Below, piece after piece: positions 21,676 to 33,654 of a DNA stretch of 64,000 nucleotides. The first letter of the stretch is position 1. Every line of letters starts with the position of its first letter. The notes beneath the pieces were generated by a model. It worked only from the letters and a program-made list of their open reading frames with translations, searched no databases and was not told the origin of the DNA. Both the position numbers and the translations under genes were made by a program. This stretch comes from Magicicada septendecula (taxonomy: Eukaryota > Arthropoda > Insecta > Hemiptera > Cicadidae). The stretch lies in the NCBI GenBank assembly GCA_034769895.1, contig CM068372.1:370965258-371029257 (forward strand). Direction: 5' to 3'.

Positions 21676-22006
21676 TTTATAATGATGATATACAGAAGAT
21701 TAAATGTTTATAAGATTAAGAAAAAATGTTATATAGGATACGTTTTAGCAGAAGGGACACTAGGCTAAATAGTGCCTATGGTGAAAGCAAAAGATTTGAT
21801 GTTCAAACCAGTAATAACTAATGTAAAAAGGTGTTTTATGATCATAGATTTAGTTGTACAATAACAGGAATGAGAAATGTATTCGAAAGGACTAGTTTAA
21901 ACTTAATTTTAAACATAAACTAGTCATGTGAGATTTAAAATTAATCTGCAACAAAAAAGCTGTTATCTACTAATAGATAATGGTATAATTATCTTTCGGA
22001 TTGTAA
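21676..22006. other. No gene; right flank of Tigger copy 1 in the duplicated unit
   Basis: This is AT-rich sequence without a coding frame, repeated at 27565-27895. Confidence 0.5.
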
Positions 22007-22015
22007 GGATCTTTC

Positions 22016-24226
22016 GAGAGTTTTTTTATTGATATGAGAAATATATAAAGTGCTTTTATTCCTGGGATTATTGTATTTAAATGATACTTATCAGTTCAGA
22101 AGGTTGTGATAGGTCGTTGTTCTGGAGTAATGGAAATTTCATCAGCTTTGGAGTGACTTAGGCTGCTGGCATCTTCTTCTAAATTGTCTTGGGAATTTCT
22201 GCTATTTAATTTTCGTTTATTTGGTTCCTGGACATCTGTAATCGTTGAAACTCTTCATCTCCTTGTCACTGGTTCATGTTGTTTATTTCTGAATGTTTTT
22301 TAAACTTTTTAAAATAAAATTTCGGTCATACTATATCTTGCGTCCCTACTACCCAAGCGTCATTTTTCCAAGTAAGTAAATTTAACGGAAAATTAGTAAC
22401 CAACGGCCCGTTTCTATGGTAACTGAAACCCTTTGATTGGTTAAGGCTGATATTAAAAGCATTGTTATTATATTTGAAATTTTTATTCAAATTTATTATA
22501 TATTTTCTGATTGATTTTATTCTTCTGTCTTCCCTTTTGGGTAATAACTATTATCACTACTGTATTTATTTCCTTTCAAAGATTAAAACAATACCTCATA
22601 AGGTCATGTTCTATTATATATTAACTTTTGTCTAATTATGTTGACATTTGATAATTGCATAATGCTTTTAATTTAAACTCTTATTGTAACATTTTTCTTT
22701 TAAAATGATTTGCACATAATTATTGGCTAGTTACTTGCCTTAGATTTGTAAATTTCCTTGTGGATTTGATACAATTTGTTATTATTGGTTTTGACCGTTA
22801 GGCATTTCTTAGGCCTAAGTAGCCATTGATTATTTTTACTTATTATATTCTAATTATTTTTCCATTTATTACAAAGCGTTTTGTCCTGTTGTTATAATTG
22901 ATTTGTTTAGTGGTTGCTGTGTCTTGAATTTGTTTGTGTTCTGATTACATGTCAAAATTATTTTCTATATCTTAATACTTAAAATATAACAATTAGGCCT
23001 ATGGACTGTAAGCTTCCTTCAGCCATATCCTATCCATAAAATTAACATGAACAATTCTTTACAAATTATTAGTTACTGTTGGTTTAACATACATTTCATT
23101 CTTATGCTATTATTTTGCGTGAGAAATATCATCACTTCCTTCAAACTTATTTATTTTCCCTTATAACATAGGGTGTTTATTAATTACATACTTAAATTCT
23201 TATACTAATCCCTTTCTCCATTCCATGTTAACACATTCTCCATTCCATGTTAACACAAACTGTTTTTACATGGGCTTTCTCCCCTGAATAACATCGTATC
23301 CTTTACTTGTCTCTACTTTAAATACTATTTCTAACTATCCTTAACTATATAATTTTTTTATAAGCTCACTCTTAAATCATTTATTGGTTCATCAATGATT
23401 TACCAAGTGTTTTCTTATCTATTACTACCTTTTTATTATTTACAATATCTTTTTCCACTTATCACTTTCACCTTTAATTAATTGGTGTTTATCACTGATA
23501 CACTCACTATTTTGGGGTATTTACACATTCACTATTGCACTTTCTAACTGTTTACATTAAGTGTTTCTTAGTGGGTAATCCCTATAATTATTTCTCTTTC
23601 TCACCTTCTCACTATTTCTTTCATTATAAATTATACATAGTATTAATGATATTTTTCTATATATTTTACTATATCTAACTCTAATATTTGGGTTAGTGTA
23701 CTTTTCTTTATATTAGATTGCTTTTCTGTTTTGTTTAAAACAGTTATATAAATTATTTCCTTTACAATAATATTTATTTCCATTATTGGATACTTATTGG
23801 TTTTATTCACAATATTCTATATTTGAGTGTACCATTTCCCCTTTTATATGTGGTGTTTCTTATTTCTTGGTTTCACTTTGTTTCCTCTTCATTCTTCTGC
23901 TTCTTCTCCTTCTTTGTTCTTCATTTTCAATTGGCTTCATTTTAATTCGGTTCTCCCCTTCTCGTCTGGTTTGATTTTATTTAGTTGTAGGAATTTGTTC
24001 ACTTCCTTCAATTGTCATTATTCTTCTTTGGTTTTGGTTTTTTCCCTTCTTTGTTGGTTTCCTGTTTGTTTGGTCAATCACTTGGGTTAGGTAATGTCGT
24101 CGTTTGTCGTGTCACTGTCTTTATATTTTATTTATCTTTAATCATTTTTATTTAATATGAAGTATATTTATATTAAATATTATCTTTTTTATCCCTGGTA
24201 CTGGGTGGCTTATTTGTGTTGTAACA
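22016..24226 (-). repeat. Truncated long LTR (copy C)
   Basis: This is a copy of LTR B from 16127 to 18337, generated by the tandem duplication. The 3' part of the LTR, the PBS and the internal region are missing at its left end, which is the duplication joint, not a transposon end. Its T-rich open frames are not genes. Confidence 0.85.
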
Positions 24227-25170
24227 ATATTTATAGATGTCCTTTTTCCTGAAAAAGGTGTTCGTTATTTTAAAAAGTGTTATTAAAACATTATATCCAC
24301 TGTTTATCTGTTGTAATGTGACACTTCTCCCCCCCCCTCCCCACACATAAGAGTAGTACGGTTTAAATCACTGAAGTACAAAACGGTATCATTAATGGAA
24401 CCTAATGAATAAACTATTAGTAGTAAAAATGTAACTTGTAGAACCAGTATGAAGTATAGTAAAATAATTAAAATGTAAGAACATGTCTTTAGGGAACTTT
24501 TAGGACTATAATTACAATAAATCATGTTATGAATAAGACATAAATTAGGAAAACGCCTGTAATTGAAAACACTAACTAGACAAACTGTAACTATGGGAAT
24601 GATTAATGGAATAAATGTAGTTCTATGTATAATAGTGACCTAGATTTTAAAATAATGTATAATTGGGACTAAAAAGCACCTAACTATTTACAGATAATGA
24701 CTGTTGCTAATAAAGGTGTAATTATGGATAGATTTTATAAGAATGTTTAATAGGGTATGTTATAGGATAAGAGTAATGTAAAAAGTAATGTTACATAAAC
24801 TATATGGTGTTAAAAAGTGTAAACATTATACAAACTAACATATTGTGATATAAGCAGATACAAGAATAATATAAACCAAATACTAATGTGAACTATTAAA
24901 GACAATTAACATAAAGAACTTATGCCAGATTAATAGGTAGAAAAGAACATTTTATGTATATAATTTAATGTGTGAACGACTATTTAATGTAATAATTGTG
25001 TTTGTGTTTGCTTTAGTAAGTTACATGTAATTGTAAAAGATTCATAATGAATAATTAATAATAACTAGGAATACATGGTATGACTCAAGGACTTGCATCT
25101 ACCTAGAATGAAAGGGTCATATAGTATATCTAGTTATAGACTGTTAAATGTATTGTAATAATTAATAGTA
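24227..25170. other. No gene; duplicate of 18338-19281
   Basis: This holds the same candidate polypurine tract and LTR start (about 24323-24342) as its twin, and nothing else I can name. Confidence 0.45.
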
Positions 25171-27562
25171 CAGTAGACTCTCGGCTATCCGACTCCCGAC
25201 TATTCGACCTCCGGCCTATCCGACCCGCTCTACTAAAAAAAAAAAGTATTTTTTGAGTATGGTACGTATGCAGTATTTCCGATCCGATTACTAGCGCCTT
25301 CAAACGTCATGTGAGCAATCCCGCCACGCGGGTGAAGACGCTTACGCGTGAATCACCAGTTACCAATACAGTACGCCAATTGATTCATGTTGTGACAGGA
25401 AAGTTTCGTGTTCCTACTTGAGTGTGTAACAGGTGCATCAGTCAGTCTGTATCCACAAGTCAGTCCGTGCGGTTCAGTCGTTCGTGGATTGTTAATTTGT
25501 TATAAAGTGTGTATACAGTATTGTTGGTGGCTTTTATTTTTAAGTGAAATATGGGTGACAAACGAAAGAAAGTGGTAGTAACTTTGGAAGAAAAACTGCA
25601 AGCAATAAAAAGAATGGATTTTGGTGAGTCGGTAAACAAAATTGCACTGGAGTTAGGAGTTGGAAAAACTACTGTGGGTGATTGGCGAAGAAATCGTGCA
25701 GAGATTGAAAAATGGTGTTCTAATCAAGCAAGTGGCAGTGGCGTGAAAGTTAGAAAAACTATGCAAAAAGGAAAACATGTGGAAGTTGAAGAGGCTTTAT
25801 ATCTGTGGTATGAAAATGTGAGGGGGAAAGGATTGACGGTTTCAGGCCCCTTGCTCCAAGAAAAAGCGATTCAGTTTAAAAAACAGATTGAAGGAGACGA
25901 TGGTGAGTTTACTGCCAGTGACGGATGGCTTGATAGCTGGAAGAAATGTTTTGGTGTTCGTCAGATGACGATTAGTGGTGAAGCATTGTCTGCTAATAAG
26001 GACGCTGTCCCTGACTTTAAAAAACACTTTTTTGTCCTGCTTTATAAGGAAGGTATTTCCGGAGAACAAGTGTACAACTGTGATGAGACGGGTTTGAATT
26101 ACCGTATGTTGCCGTCTAAAACACTAGCGTCTAAACAGGAAAAGGCCACACCAGGGTTCAAGAAGAGCAAGGACCGCGTTACAGTTTTAGCTTGTAGTAA
26201 CGCAACCGGAAACCACAAGTTGAGACTGACCTTGATTGGAAAATCTCGCAAGCCTAGGGCTTTTAAAAAATCTTAAAGATTTAAGTTCTTTGCCCCTGCA
26301 TTATACCCATCAAAAAAAGGCGTGGATGAATGGAGAAATTTTCAAAAATTGGTTTGAACAGGAATTTGTGCCACAAGTTGAAAAACATTTAGCTGAAAAC
26401 AATTTAACAAGGAAAGCAATCCTAGTTTTGGATAACGCTCCTTCACATCCAGCAAATGACCAATTAAAAGGAGACATAAAAGCTTTGTTCTTGCCTGCAA
26501 ATGTTACATCTATATGTCAGCCAATGGATCAGGGAGTGCTCCAAGCTTTGAAAAAGAAATATCGACGTAGGCTACTAAGCTATATCATCGCGACAATTGA
26601 TAATACAGAAGTTGCGACGGCACTACAGTCAGTAGACATGCTTGACGTCATCAGATGGGTGTCCGAGGCATGTGATGAAATTCCATCTTTAACACTTGTG
26701 CAATCGTGGAAAATTTTTCTGGATCACATAGCCAGTGATAAGTGGGAAGAGGTAGAACAGCAATGTGATGTGGAAACTGCAACTGATAACACTGCGCTTG
26801 TATCACTGTTAGAAAAAGTTCCCGGATGTGAGGAAGCTTCATTGGAAGACATCGCAGAATGGTTGGCAAAGGACAAAATCGAAGAAATTGCAAACGAATA
26901 TATTGTAGCGATGGTATTAAATGAACAGCCGATTGAAGAGGAACAAGGTGATGAACCCTCCGATCGTATAACCCACTCCGAAGGCCTGAAGGCGATCGAG
27001 ACGGCAGTGGAATACATTGGCCAGCAAGAAGAAGCAACACCAGCAGACATCATATGTTTACGTAAGTGGAAGGATATAGCGGCGAGGAAATTAATGCGAG
27101 GAAAGAAGCAGGTCTCAATTACAGACTTTTTCAAACCTTAGACAATGTAAGTTTCACTTGTTCTTCCATTATACAGTACGTAGTTTTAGGTTATTATAAT
27201 TTGATTTATATTAACAACTAATTTGGTTGAAAGCTTTCGTATAAATTAAAACTCATAGTAAAACTCATTCAACTTATTGTTAACTACACATTTTGTTTCG
27301 TCCTTCAAATAAAGGTTTTGTGAAAGATACTGTAGTTGCGAATTATTTCATTTCTTTCTAATTCATTTATTACTGTACGTCATTTATAAGGACAAACTGA
27401 TATGACGTATGCATCCAAATAGCAACAAGTACATTCAACGCAATACGGTGGCGGTCATTGACCTTACAGAGGCTGGTATGCCTACGGCTCCGGTGTATCC
27501 GACTTTTTTGCTATCCGACCCGGCCGACCGCCACTTTAGGTCGGATAGTTGAGAGTCTACTG
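25171..27562 (+). mobile_element. pogo/Tigger-type DNA transposon, copy 2
   Basis: This is identical in layout to the element at 19282-21673: the same CAGTAGACTCTC inverted ends and TA flanks. It arose by the segmental duplication and not by transposition, since the flanks are duplicated too. Confidence 0.92.
25551..27141 (+). pseudogene. Tigger/jerky-type transposase, single frameshift (copy 2)
   Basis: The translation equals copy 1: a helix-turn-helix, a Tc5-type DNA-binding module, the catalytic aspartates in CDETG, LVLDNAPSH and QPMDQGV, and the C-terminal PCNA-interacting motif. The same A-run frameshift occurs near 26265-26270. Either copy would yield a truncated protein of 241 residues without the last two catalytic aspartates. 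Confidence 0.9.
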
Positions 27563-27895
27563 TATTTATAATGATGATATACAGAAGATTAAATGTTTAT
27601 AAGATTAAGAAAAAATGTTATATAGGATACGTTTTAGCAGAAGGGACACTAGGCTAAATAGTGCCTATGGTGAAAGCAAAAGATTTGATGTTCAAACCAG
27701 TAATAACTAATGTAAAAAGGTGTTTTATGATCATAGATTTAGTTGTACAATAACAGGAATGAGAAATGTATTCGAAAGGACTAGTTTAAACTTAATTTTA
27801 AACATAAACTAGTCATGTGAGATTTAAAATTAATCTGCAACAAAAAAGCTGTTATCTACTAATAGATAATGGTATAATTATCTTTCGGATTGTAA

Positions 27896-28108
27896 ATTGC
27901 ATAAGAGAATTGTATTAGTTTTAAGAAACTAATACAATAGTTGACAACCAAAATTTGTAACGAGACGAGTTAGTTCATTACTGGATTTCAAAGAGTAAAC
28001 ATTAAAATCTCTGTACAACTCGGGGCGAGGAAATTGAATCTGGGATCGAACTGAAGATAGGTTGGGTAAAAACGATACCTAATTAAAACAATAATTGAAG
28101 AAGGATAT
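27896..28108. other. Unassigned flank with a short palindrome
   Basis: There is no gene. A 12-bp inverted repeat TTGTATTAGTTT/AAACTAATACAA with a 4-base loop lies at about 27909-27936. Confidence 0.4.
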
Positions 28109-28653
28109 TGTTACGATGGTCTACTTGATCGTCGTAGGTACAGTGGAAACAAAATAAGTACAAGACACCAATTAAGTCACTAATCACCAGGTTTAATTTT
28201 TACTGTAAAACAGTTCGTAATTAACAACACAGTCTCTACAACAAATCAAATAAAAATTGATCACACATAATAAAACGTCACTAATATTAACACAATTGTA
28301 TTACAATAAATTGTAATTATACCGCCCGATTATAAAACGCAACACTTCACTAATAACTACTTGAACTTGCACAGTAATCTCGCTACTATAACTCTCGAAC
28401 TGCTCTGTAAATATCTCGCACTAAAACTGACTGAACGTCGTTGAGTACCGGTATATATACCGCCCCAAATTACTAGATTATTCAATAGCGCCAGTATAGT
28501 TACGGCGTAATTACCGCCTTGACAGTCCGCGCAGCTGGCGCCTTCGAGAAACTTCTTGTATATGCGTCTACAAGCACGTACGCCACACCCGTTACATCGA
28601 GTTTCTTCTGGCACATTCGACAAACACGTAGATTGTTCTGTGATGCCGTAACA
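28109..28653 (-). repeat. 3' LTR of the deleted gypsy element
   Basis: This is 545 bp, TG...CA ends on the minus strand (starts TGTTACGGCATC at 28653). It is similar throughout to the LTR at 30931-31484, with scattered substitutions. It contains a TATATATA-type motif near 28450. Confidence 0.88.
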
Positions 28654-28915
28654 CTGCCCCCTCCTTAAGCCTGTTCGTCCCGTTACTGGCAAACCGTCTC
28701 CGACGTAATACTCGACCAGGCGATCAAGGTGGACGTCCTTGCGAAGGATATTTTTCCCATTCTTCAAATTCAGTCTTGTGTGATCCGAACATCATGTTCC
28801 CAGGAATGCGAGTCTTTCGCGCAACCACTAGTTTCGCTGGAATCACTCCTGTTGCATCATGTACTGATGACCTAAATACCACTGGCTGATCCAATTTGTT
28901 TGGTTCTCGTGAACA
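28654..28915 (-). pseudogene. Integrase C-terminal remnant of the deleted gypsy element
   Basis: The minus strand reads FRSSVHDATGVIPAKLVVARK, the conserved segment after the catalytic Glu of gypsy integrases. It then gives, in another frame, DVHLDRLVEYYVGDG, a typical integrase tail, ending at the polypurine tract. Upstream at about 28915 it joins the post-protease linker directly, which marks the deletion breakpoint. Confidence 0.75.
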
Positions 28916-30849
28916 ACCTCTTATGTAACCTCATCTTCAGCCACTTTGCCCTTGGGGGCTTCTATCAGCTCAGGAACAAGCAAGAGTTTTGTCTCGACAC
29001 CCATAGTTGGCTTTCCAATCACTTCTTTTGTCGTTATACTTATTTGTACTTCCTCTGCTAGTTCTTCCTCCATTTCCGCTTGCAATAGGGAGGGTTCCTC
29101 TTGACCAGAACTGTTGACATTTTATTCGACTAATGCCACTCGCTTAATCGAATGATTGGTAGACCCTGTCATTTTAGCCATGCAAAGCTTTATCTTCTCT
29201 TGGCCAACCTTCAGGACATTCTCTCTTAAGTTCACAATGAATACATAGGCATTCATAATGTCCGTGCCAAGAATCACTTCATCGACAATGTCTGCAACGA
29301 GCATTTGGTGGCTAAACTCAAGAAGACCCACGCGTACACGTACGTCTACCTTTCCTAGTACCTTGACGGGGCTTCCAGTCACAGTCTGTATTGTACAAGA
29401 GCTAATTAGAGGCTGGCGGTTGCTGCCTAAGTCAGGCCGCACAATGGACACTGTTGGGCCCGTGTCAACTGTAAATGATGTTCGTTTACCTTCCGCAAAT
29501 CCATTAACGATCAAGTTTCCACTGGTCTTATGTAACGTGGAAACTGTGTGCTGTTCTGGGGCTTTACTTCTCCAATTGGTGCGATCACTCTCTTCTCTCG
29601 TTATCTTCTTCTCCCAACAGTCTACCTGTAGATGACCACGTTTCCCAGTTGTAGCATTTCGGTCTTCTGTCTTTTTCAAATCGTTGCGACTCTCTTGAAC
29701 TTTTGAATTGTTTGTCCGACAACATTGTTTTTCTGCACCCATCGTAACGGCAATGTGATACAGTGATCTTCTGACTGCAACGTGAAGGCACAAACCCATT
29801 AATGTAGCGGGATGCTGACTTGGCAGCTTCAAACTCTAGGGCGTGAACAAGAGCTTCTGAGCTATCTCGGTGTCTTGCCATTCATAACAATTGCTGAAGT
29901 TCACAATCTCCGATGCCATCAATAAATGTCTGCACCGCAAACCTTATTCGGAAGTCTTCTGGTGCTTCAGGATAGGCCAATCTAATCAATCTGTCGATAC
30001 TTGCTTCAAATTCTTGAAGACTCTCCCTGGAATGTTGTCATCTTGTTCTCAACTGAGCGTAGTACACCTCTCGCAAATGTTTATCACCATAGCGTAATTC
30101 TAGAACTTTTATAAACTCGGAATAGATTTCCTGAGACTGCCTTGTCTTTCTCTGTCCAATTATTTGCGCATGCAGCAGCTTCAAATTGGTGGAGGTATGT
30201 TGCCCAGTGACTGCTTCCGTCAAAGGTTGGAGCTTTGACATGAACTGTCCCTATTGCAGGCAAAGTGACTTTCTCTATTAACTTATTTCCTGTCTTTATC
30301 ATTGGTACAGTCTGTTCAGAAATTTGTTTTGGTTGAATCTTCATGCACTGTTCAACTTCACTTTTAATTTGTTCTCTTATGTTTGCCATTGAGTTTTCTA
30401 CTGCAGATATTTATGTTGACATACCTTCTTCCACAGTCAAGACGGATTTTTCTATATCAGATATTTTTGTAGACATCGATTCTTCAACACTCGAGACAGA
30501 TTTGTCTACTTCAGCTATTTTTAATGGCATTGATTCTTGTACCTCCGATATTTTAGTAACTTGTTTATTAAGCTCACCTCGTAGGAGACCCAATTCTGCG
30601 GTACTATGTTCTTGCATCTGTTTCTGCTCCTGTATTAAAGCTTTGATGTCTTCTGTTTCACGGTTCCGTTCCTCTGTCTCCTGTCATCGTCATTCCTCTG
30701 TCTCTAGCAGGAGAGTTTTCTGTCTTGCTTCTGCTTTCTTGTTGTTGTTTTTCTGCTTCTTCTGCCTCCAGTCTGCGTTTTTCATCCTGTCGTTTCTCCG
30801 TCTGTAACAGCAGGGACTCTACATTTTCCATCATATGACTGGTATCCAT
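28916..30849 (-). pseudogene. Gag and protease of the deleted gypsy element, frameshifted
   Basis: Gag starts at an ATG at 30849 with a short Glu/Gln-rich coiled coil, followed by an Ile/Val-rich heptad part (about 30617-30390) and a capsid-like segment (FDGSSHWATYLHQFEAAA, YSEFIKVLELRYGDKHL). The retroviral zinc knuckle (GKRGHLQVDC) lies at about 29620-29660, where a one-base loss splits its CxxC half from its H/C half. The protease follows with the active site VDTGPTVSI (DTG at 29458-29466) and VILGTDIM. Several stops and shifts interrupt the frame (a TGA-type stop near 30411-30416, and breaks near 30660, 30240, 30038 and 29885). The end is an acidic linker. Confidence 0.8.
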
Positions 30850-30910
30850 TGTTTACCGATTAATTACGAATTACACTCGTCTTGTATAAAGTGTCCACTG
30901 TTAACCGTTT

Positions 30911-30930
30911 TATCCCAGTTCTGACACCAC
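30911..30930 (-). other. Primer-binding site of the deleted gypsy element
   Basis: Directly after the LTR end (CGTAGCA) the minus strand reads GTGGTGTCAGAACTGGGATA. This is the usual position and general form (TGGTGTCAGAAGTGGG-like) of the PBS in one branch of insect gypsy elements. I did not assign the tRNA. Confidence 0.6.
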
Positions 30931-31484
30931 TGCTACGACGGTCTACTCGATCGTCGTAGGTACAGTGGAAACAAAATAAGTATAAGACACCAATTAAGTC
31001 ACTAATCACCAGGTTTAATTTTTACTGTAAAACAGTTTGTAATTAACAACACAGTCTCTACAACAAATCAAATAAAAATTGTTCACACTCAATAAAATGT
31101 CACTAATATTAACACAATTGTATTACAATAAATTGTAATATACTGCCCGATTATAAAACGCAACACTTCACTAATAACTACTTGAACTTACACAGTAATC
31201 TCGCTACTATAACTCTCGAACCGCTCTGTAAATATCTCGCACTAAAACTGACTGAATGTCGTTGAGTACCGGTATATATACCACCCCAAATTACTAGATT
31301 ATTCGATAGCACCAGTATAGTTAAGACGTAATTACTTGCGGCCTTGACACAGTCCGCGCAGCTGGCGCCTTCGAGAAACTTCTTGTATATGCATCTACAA
31401 GCACGTACCTATGTTACACACGTTACATAGAGTTTCTTCTGGCACATTCGACAAACATGTAGATTGTTCTGTGATGCCGTAACA
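30931..31484 (-). repeat. 5' LTR of the deleted gypsy element
   Basis: This is 554 bp, starts TGTTACGGCATC at 31484 and ends CGTAGCA at 30931 on the minus strand. It pairs with the LTR at 28109-28653. Confidence 0.88.
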
Positions 31485-32525
31485 ATATAGTGTCAAGTTA
31501 TTTTAAAATAGAAGAAAGGTGTTAGTGTTCAAATAAAGTGTAAAACAAATATAAAGGAAAGTATAGTGACTAAACATTAGATTATAAAAAGTATTAATAA
31601 CGATTGATGATAATTCACTTTTACACTTCAACACACTTATGAATTGTGTGTAACACTTTCACTGAATTGAGACACTGATATTATTATAAATATTTCATTT
31701 TTTGAACTATTATTTCTTTGAGTGTTAAAATATTTGGAAAGAGTATAACCTTTTCACACACTTTCTAACCTATAAGCAGACATGGTTCATAAACGAACTA
31801 TTTGTATTTTAGATTTAATTTGTTGTTACTTCATATTATATTTGACTGTATTTGTATGACACTTTGTACTTCACAAAAGGTATTTTCGTTAATATTCTTG
31901 TAGTGAAAAGAATCCACAAAATTTTTAATAACCATAAATATTTTAACTGATAATCTCTGCCTGGACAAGGAATGCCACCCGCTGAGCTGAAAAATTTTTA
32001 CTAGCCTGGACAAATAATTAACATGAAAGTGATTTAATTTAATTTAAAGAAAAACTATAAGAATTTTAGAAAAAAAATAAAAGAATATTGAAGAATTTAA
32101 TCTGTATGTATAATTATTATTAATTTTGGTAGTTAACCATTTTTTTTCTTTTCATGTATTGGAATTAGTGTTGTTTTTCACCATAGCAGAGAGGTTGGCA
32201 ACACCTATTTTTTGGTACAACTTTTGATTTGAATAATTCAGATAGGTAAGTTAATTAAATAGAATAAAGAAAGAAAAATTAATAAAGAATTTCAGAATAA
32301 AAAAAAAAATCAAGACTATAAATATTTTATGAATAAACATTAAGCAGAAGTGAAGAAGAATACAGTGATAGCACTACCACTATAGGTATAAATTTAATTG
32401 CAATTTTACTGATTTTATACAACAAGAACAATGTGAACATTCTTCAACCAAATGATTGAATAATTACTAATTAACTAAATAACCTGGAAGAATTAGATTA
32501 TTTAATTTCTTTTTAATTGTTTATT
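31485..32525. other. No gene; possible LTR preceding a PBS-like array
   Basis: This is AT-rich with no coding frame. Because PBS-like sequences follow at 32539 and 32707 on the plus strand, this may be the LTR of an otherwise lost gypsy element. No second copy is in the window to prove it. Confidence 0.35.
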
Positions 32526-32725
32526 CTATTAAACAATGTGGCGCTCAACAACTTGGAAAATAATCTAAATAATTGTTTATTATTAAATGAAAGTTACAGA
32601 AGTAAAAAGGACTAGATTCCATTATTTATTTATATTAAATGAATATTCTTAATTTTATAGAATTTACACCAATAAAAAGGGGATAAAAGAATACTACATT
32701 ACATATTGGCACCAGCAACTTGGGC
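32526..32725 (+). repeat. Degenerate array of PBS-like repeats
   Basis: Units start TATTAAACAATGTGGCGC (32526), TATTAAATGAAAG (about 32583), TATTAAATGAATA (about 32634) and CATTACATATTGGCACC (about 32696), roughly 52-62 bp apart. The first and last contain TGGCGCTCAACAACTTGG and TGGCACCAGCAACTTGGGC, both diverged from the lysine-tRNA PBS form. The layout matches the clearer array at 58571-58812. Confidence 0.5.
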
Positions 32726-33249
32726 AAAAATACATCAACAAATAAACGAATCTACTCAGTACGTTACACTGTCTATTTTCATTCATATGTGTGTATTTAC
32801 ATAAATGCATAAACAATATTTTAACAATTATTCACAGAATTAATTACAATCACTGAATATATTCTTCTAAAAACATCAGTTATTATTTAATATTTTGGAA
32901 TACTCAGGTTCTTAAGAAATGTGTACTGTATTTAAAAAAACAAATATTTTAACTGTTGCATCAGTAATTTGTATTAAAAGCAAATTGTAAATAAATTTAT
33001 AGGGCACAGTATTTATCAGAATAATAATGATTAAATATGTTATCATCAAAAACTATTGCAATGAATTATTGGAATGTAGTTTACAGTGGTAGTTCTAGAG
33101 TTTGTAATGTTTTTTTTTTTTGGGGGGGGGCAATCTTAGTAGTGGGAAAACAATAAAAATTAAATGTAAGGAAAGTAATTGAAGGAGCAATAGTACTAAA
33201 CCATTATCTGGTTCCAGGAACCGCTGGATTCCTATGTTGAGTGGGCATA
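32726..33249. other. No gene; AT-rich with a T/G homopolymer run
   Basis: This contains a run of about 13 T then 9 G at 33109-33130 and no recognisable gene. Confidence 0.4.
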
Positions 33250-33465
33250 GAAATGGAGGTCACCAAGAGCACAGATCTAGCCTTCTCCAGACACAAAAGT
33301 TTCACCAACAGACTATACATAGGCAATATTCCTCTGCCTTGGTCTTCCAACGTGAAGTATCTCGGGTTTCACCTGCATCATTGCCACACGTGATGGACGC
33401 ATTCCAAGCAAGTACCCCATAAAACTGCCAATCGTCTTTATCAGCTCCGACCCCTTGTTTGCAGC
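33250..33465 (+). pseudogene. Jockey-type LINE RT, part left of the P element
   Basis: The plus-strand frame reads the late RT region of Jockey-type LINEs: an AFSRHKS segment, LPWSSNVKYLGFHL (the VKYLG block) and TANRLYQLRPL. One internal stop (TGA near 33390) is present. The sequence is cut at 33465 by the P element and resumes at 38813 after one copy of the 8-bp target duplication. Confidence 0.7.
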
Positions 33466-33509
33466 CATGGATGTTAATATAACTGGATGCCCGACAGGGC
33501 GCTCTATAG

Positions 33510-33552
33510 TGAAGCAAGTGTGATGTCACGCCGCCATCTTTAAAACGGGCAA
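33510..33552 (+). promoter_or_regulatory. Subterminal inverted repeat of the P element, left
   Basis: TGAAGCAAGTGTGAYGTCAC followed by GCCGCCATCTTTAAAACGGG recurs inverted at 38705-38747 with one mismatch (T/C at Y). It contains a CRE-like GTGAYGTCAC palindrome and an AAGATGGCGGC motif (the YY1/Pho type) on the other strand. Drosophila P elements have an 11-bp subterminal inverted repeat that aids transposition; this one is four times longer. Confidence 0.75.
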
Positions 33553-33654
33553 AAAAATGTAAACAGACGTGGTGTTAGGTTGATTTGTGCGGACCTTTTG
33601 GAGTGTAAATTGATTTAATGCTTGCTTGACTTATCACTTCGAAAAGAAGATAAA

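Larger units (their letters stand above)
16127..22006 (+). repeat. Tandem duplication, unit 1 (5,880 bp)
   Basis: Positions 16127-22006 reappear at 22016-27895 at a constant offset of 5889. I saw no difference in the lines I compared, and all open frames translate identically. The unit holds most of LTR B, about 0.9 kb of unassigned sequence and a complete Tigger element. The joint carries nine extra bases, GGATCTTTC (22007-22015). Confidence 0.9.
22016..27895 (+). repeat. Tandem duplication, unit 2 (5,880 bp)
   Basis: This is the second copy of 16127-22006. It contains a truncated long LTR (22016-24226), an unassigned stretch (24227-25170) and the second Tigger element (25171-27562). After 27895 the sequence departs from unit 1. 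The near-identity means the duplication is recent or an assembly artefact. Confidence 0.9.
28109..31484 (-). mobile_element. Internally deleted Ty3/gypsy element with 0.55-kb LTRs
   Basis: LTRs at 28109-28653 and 30931-31484 flank an internal region read on the minus strand. Both LTRs begin TGTTACGGCATCAC. A 4-bp duplication ATAT flanks the element (28105-28108 and 31485-31488). A PBS (about 30911-30930) and polypurine tract AAGGAGGGGGCAG (28654-28666) are in place. Gag, protease and the integrase C-terminal part are present, but RT, RNase H and most of integrase are missing, so this is a non-autonomous deletion derivative. Confidence 0.88.
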
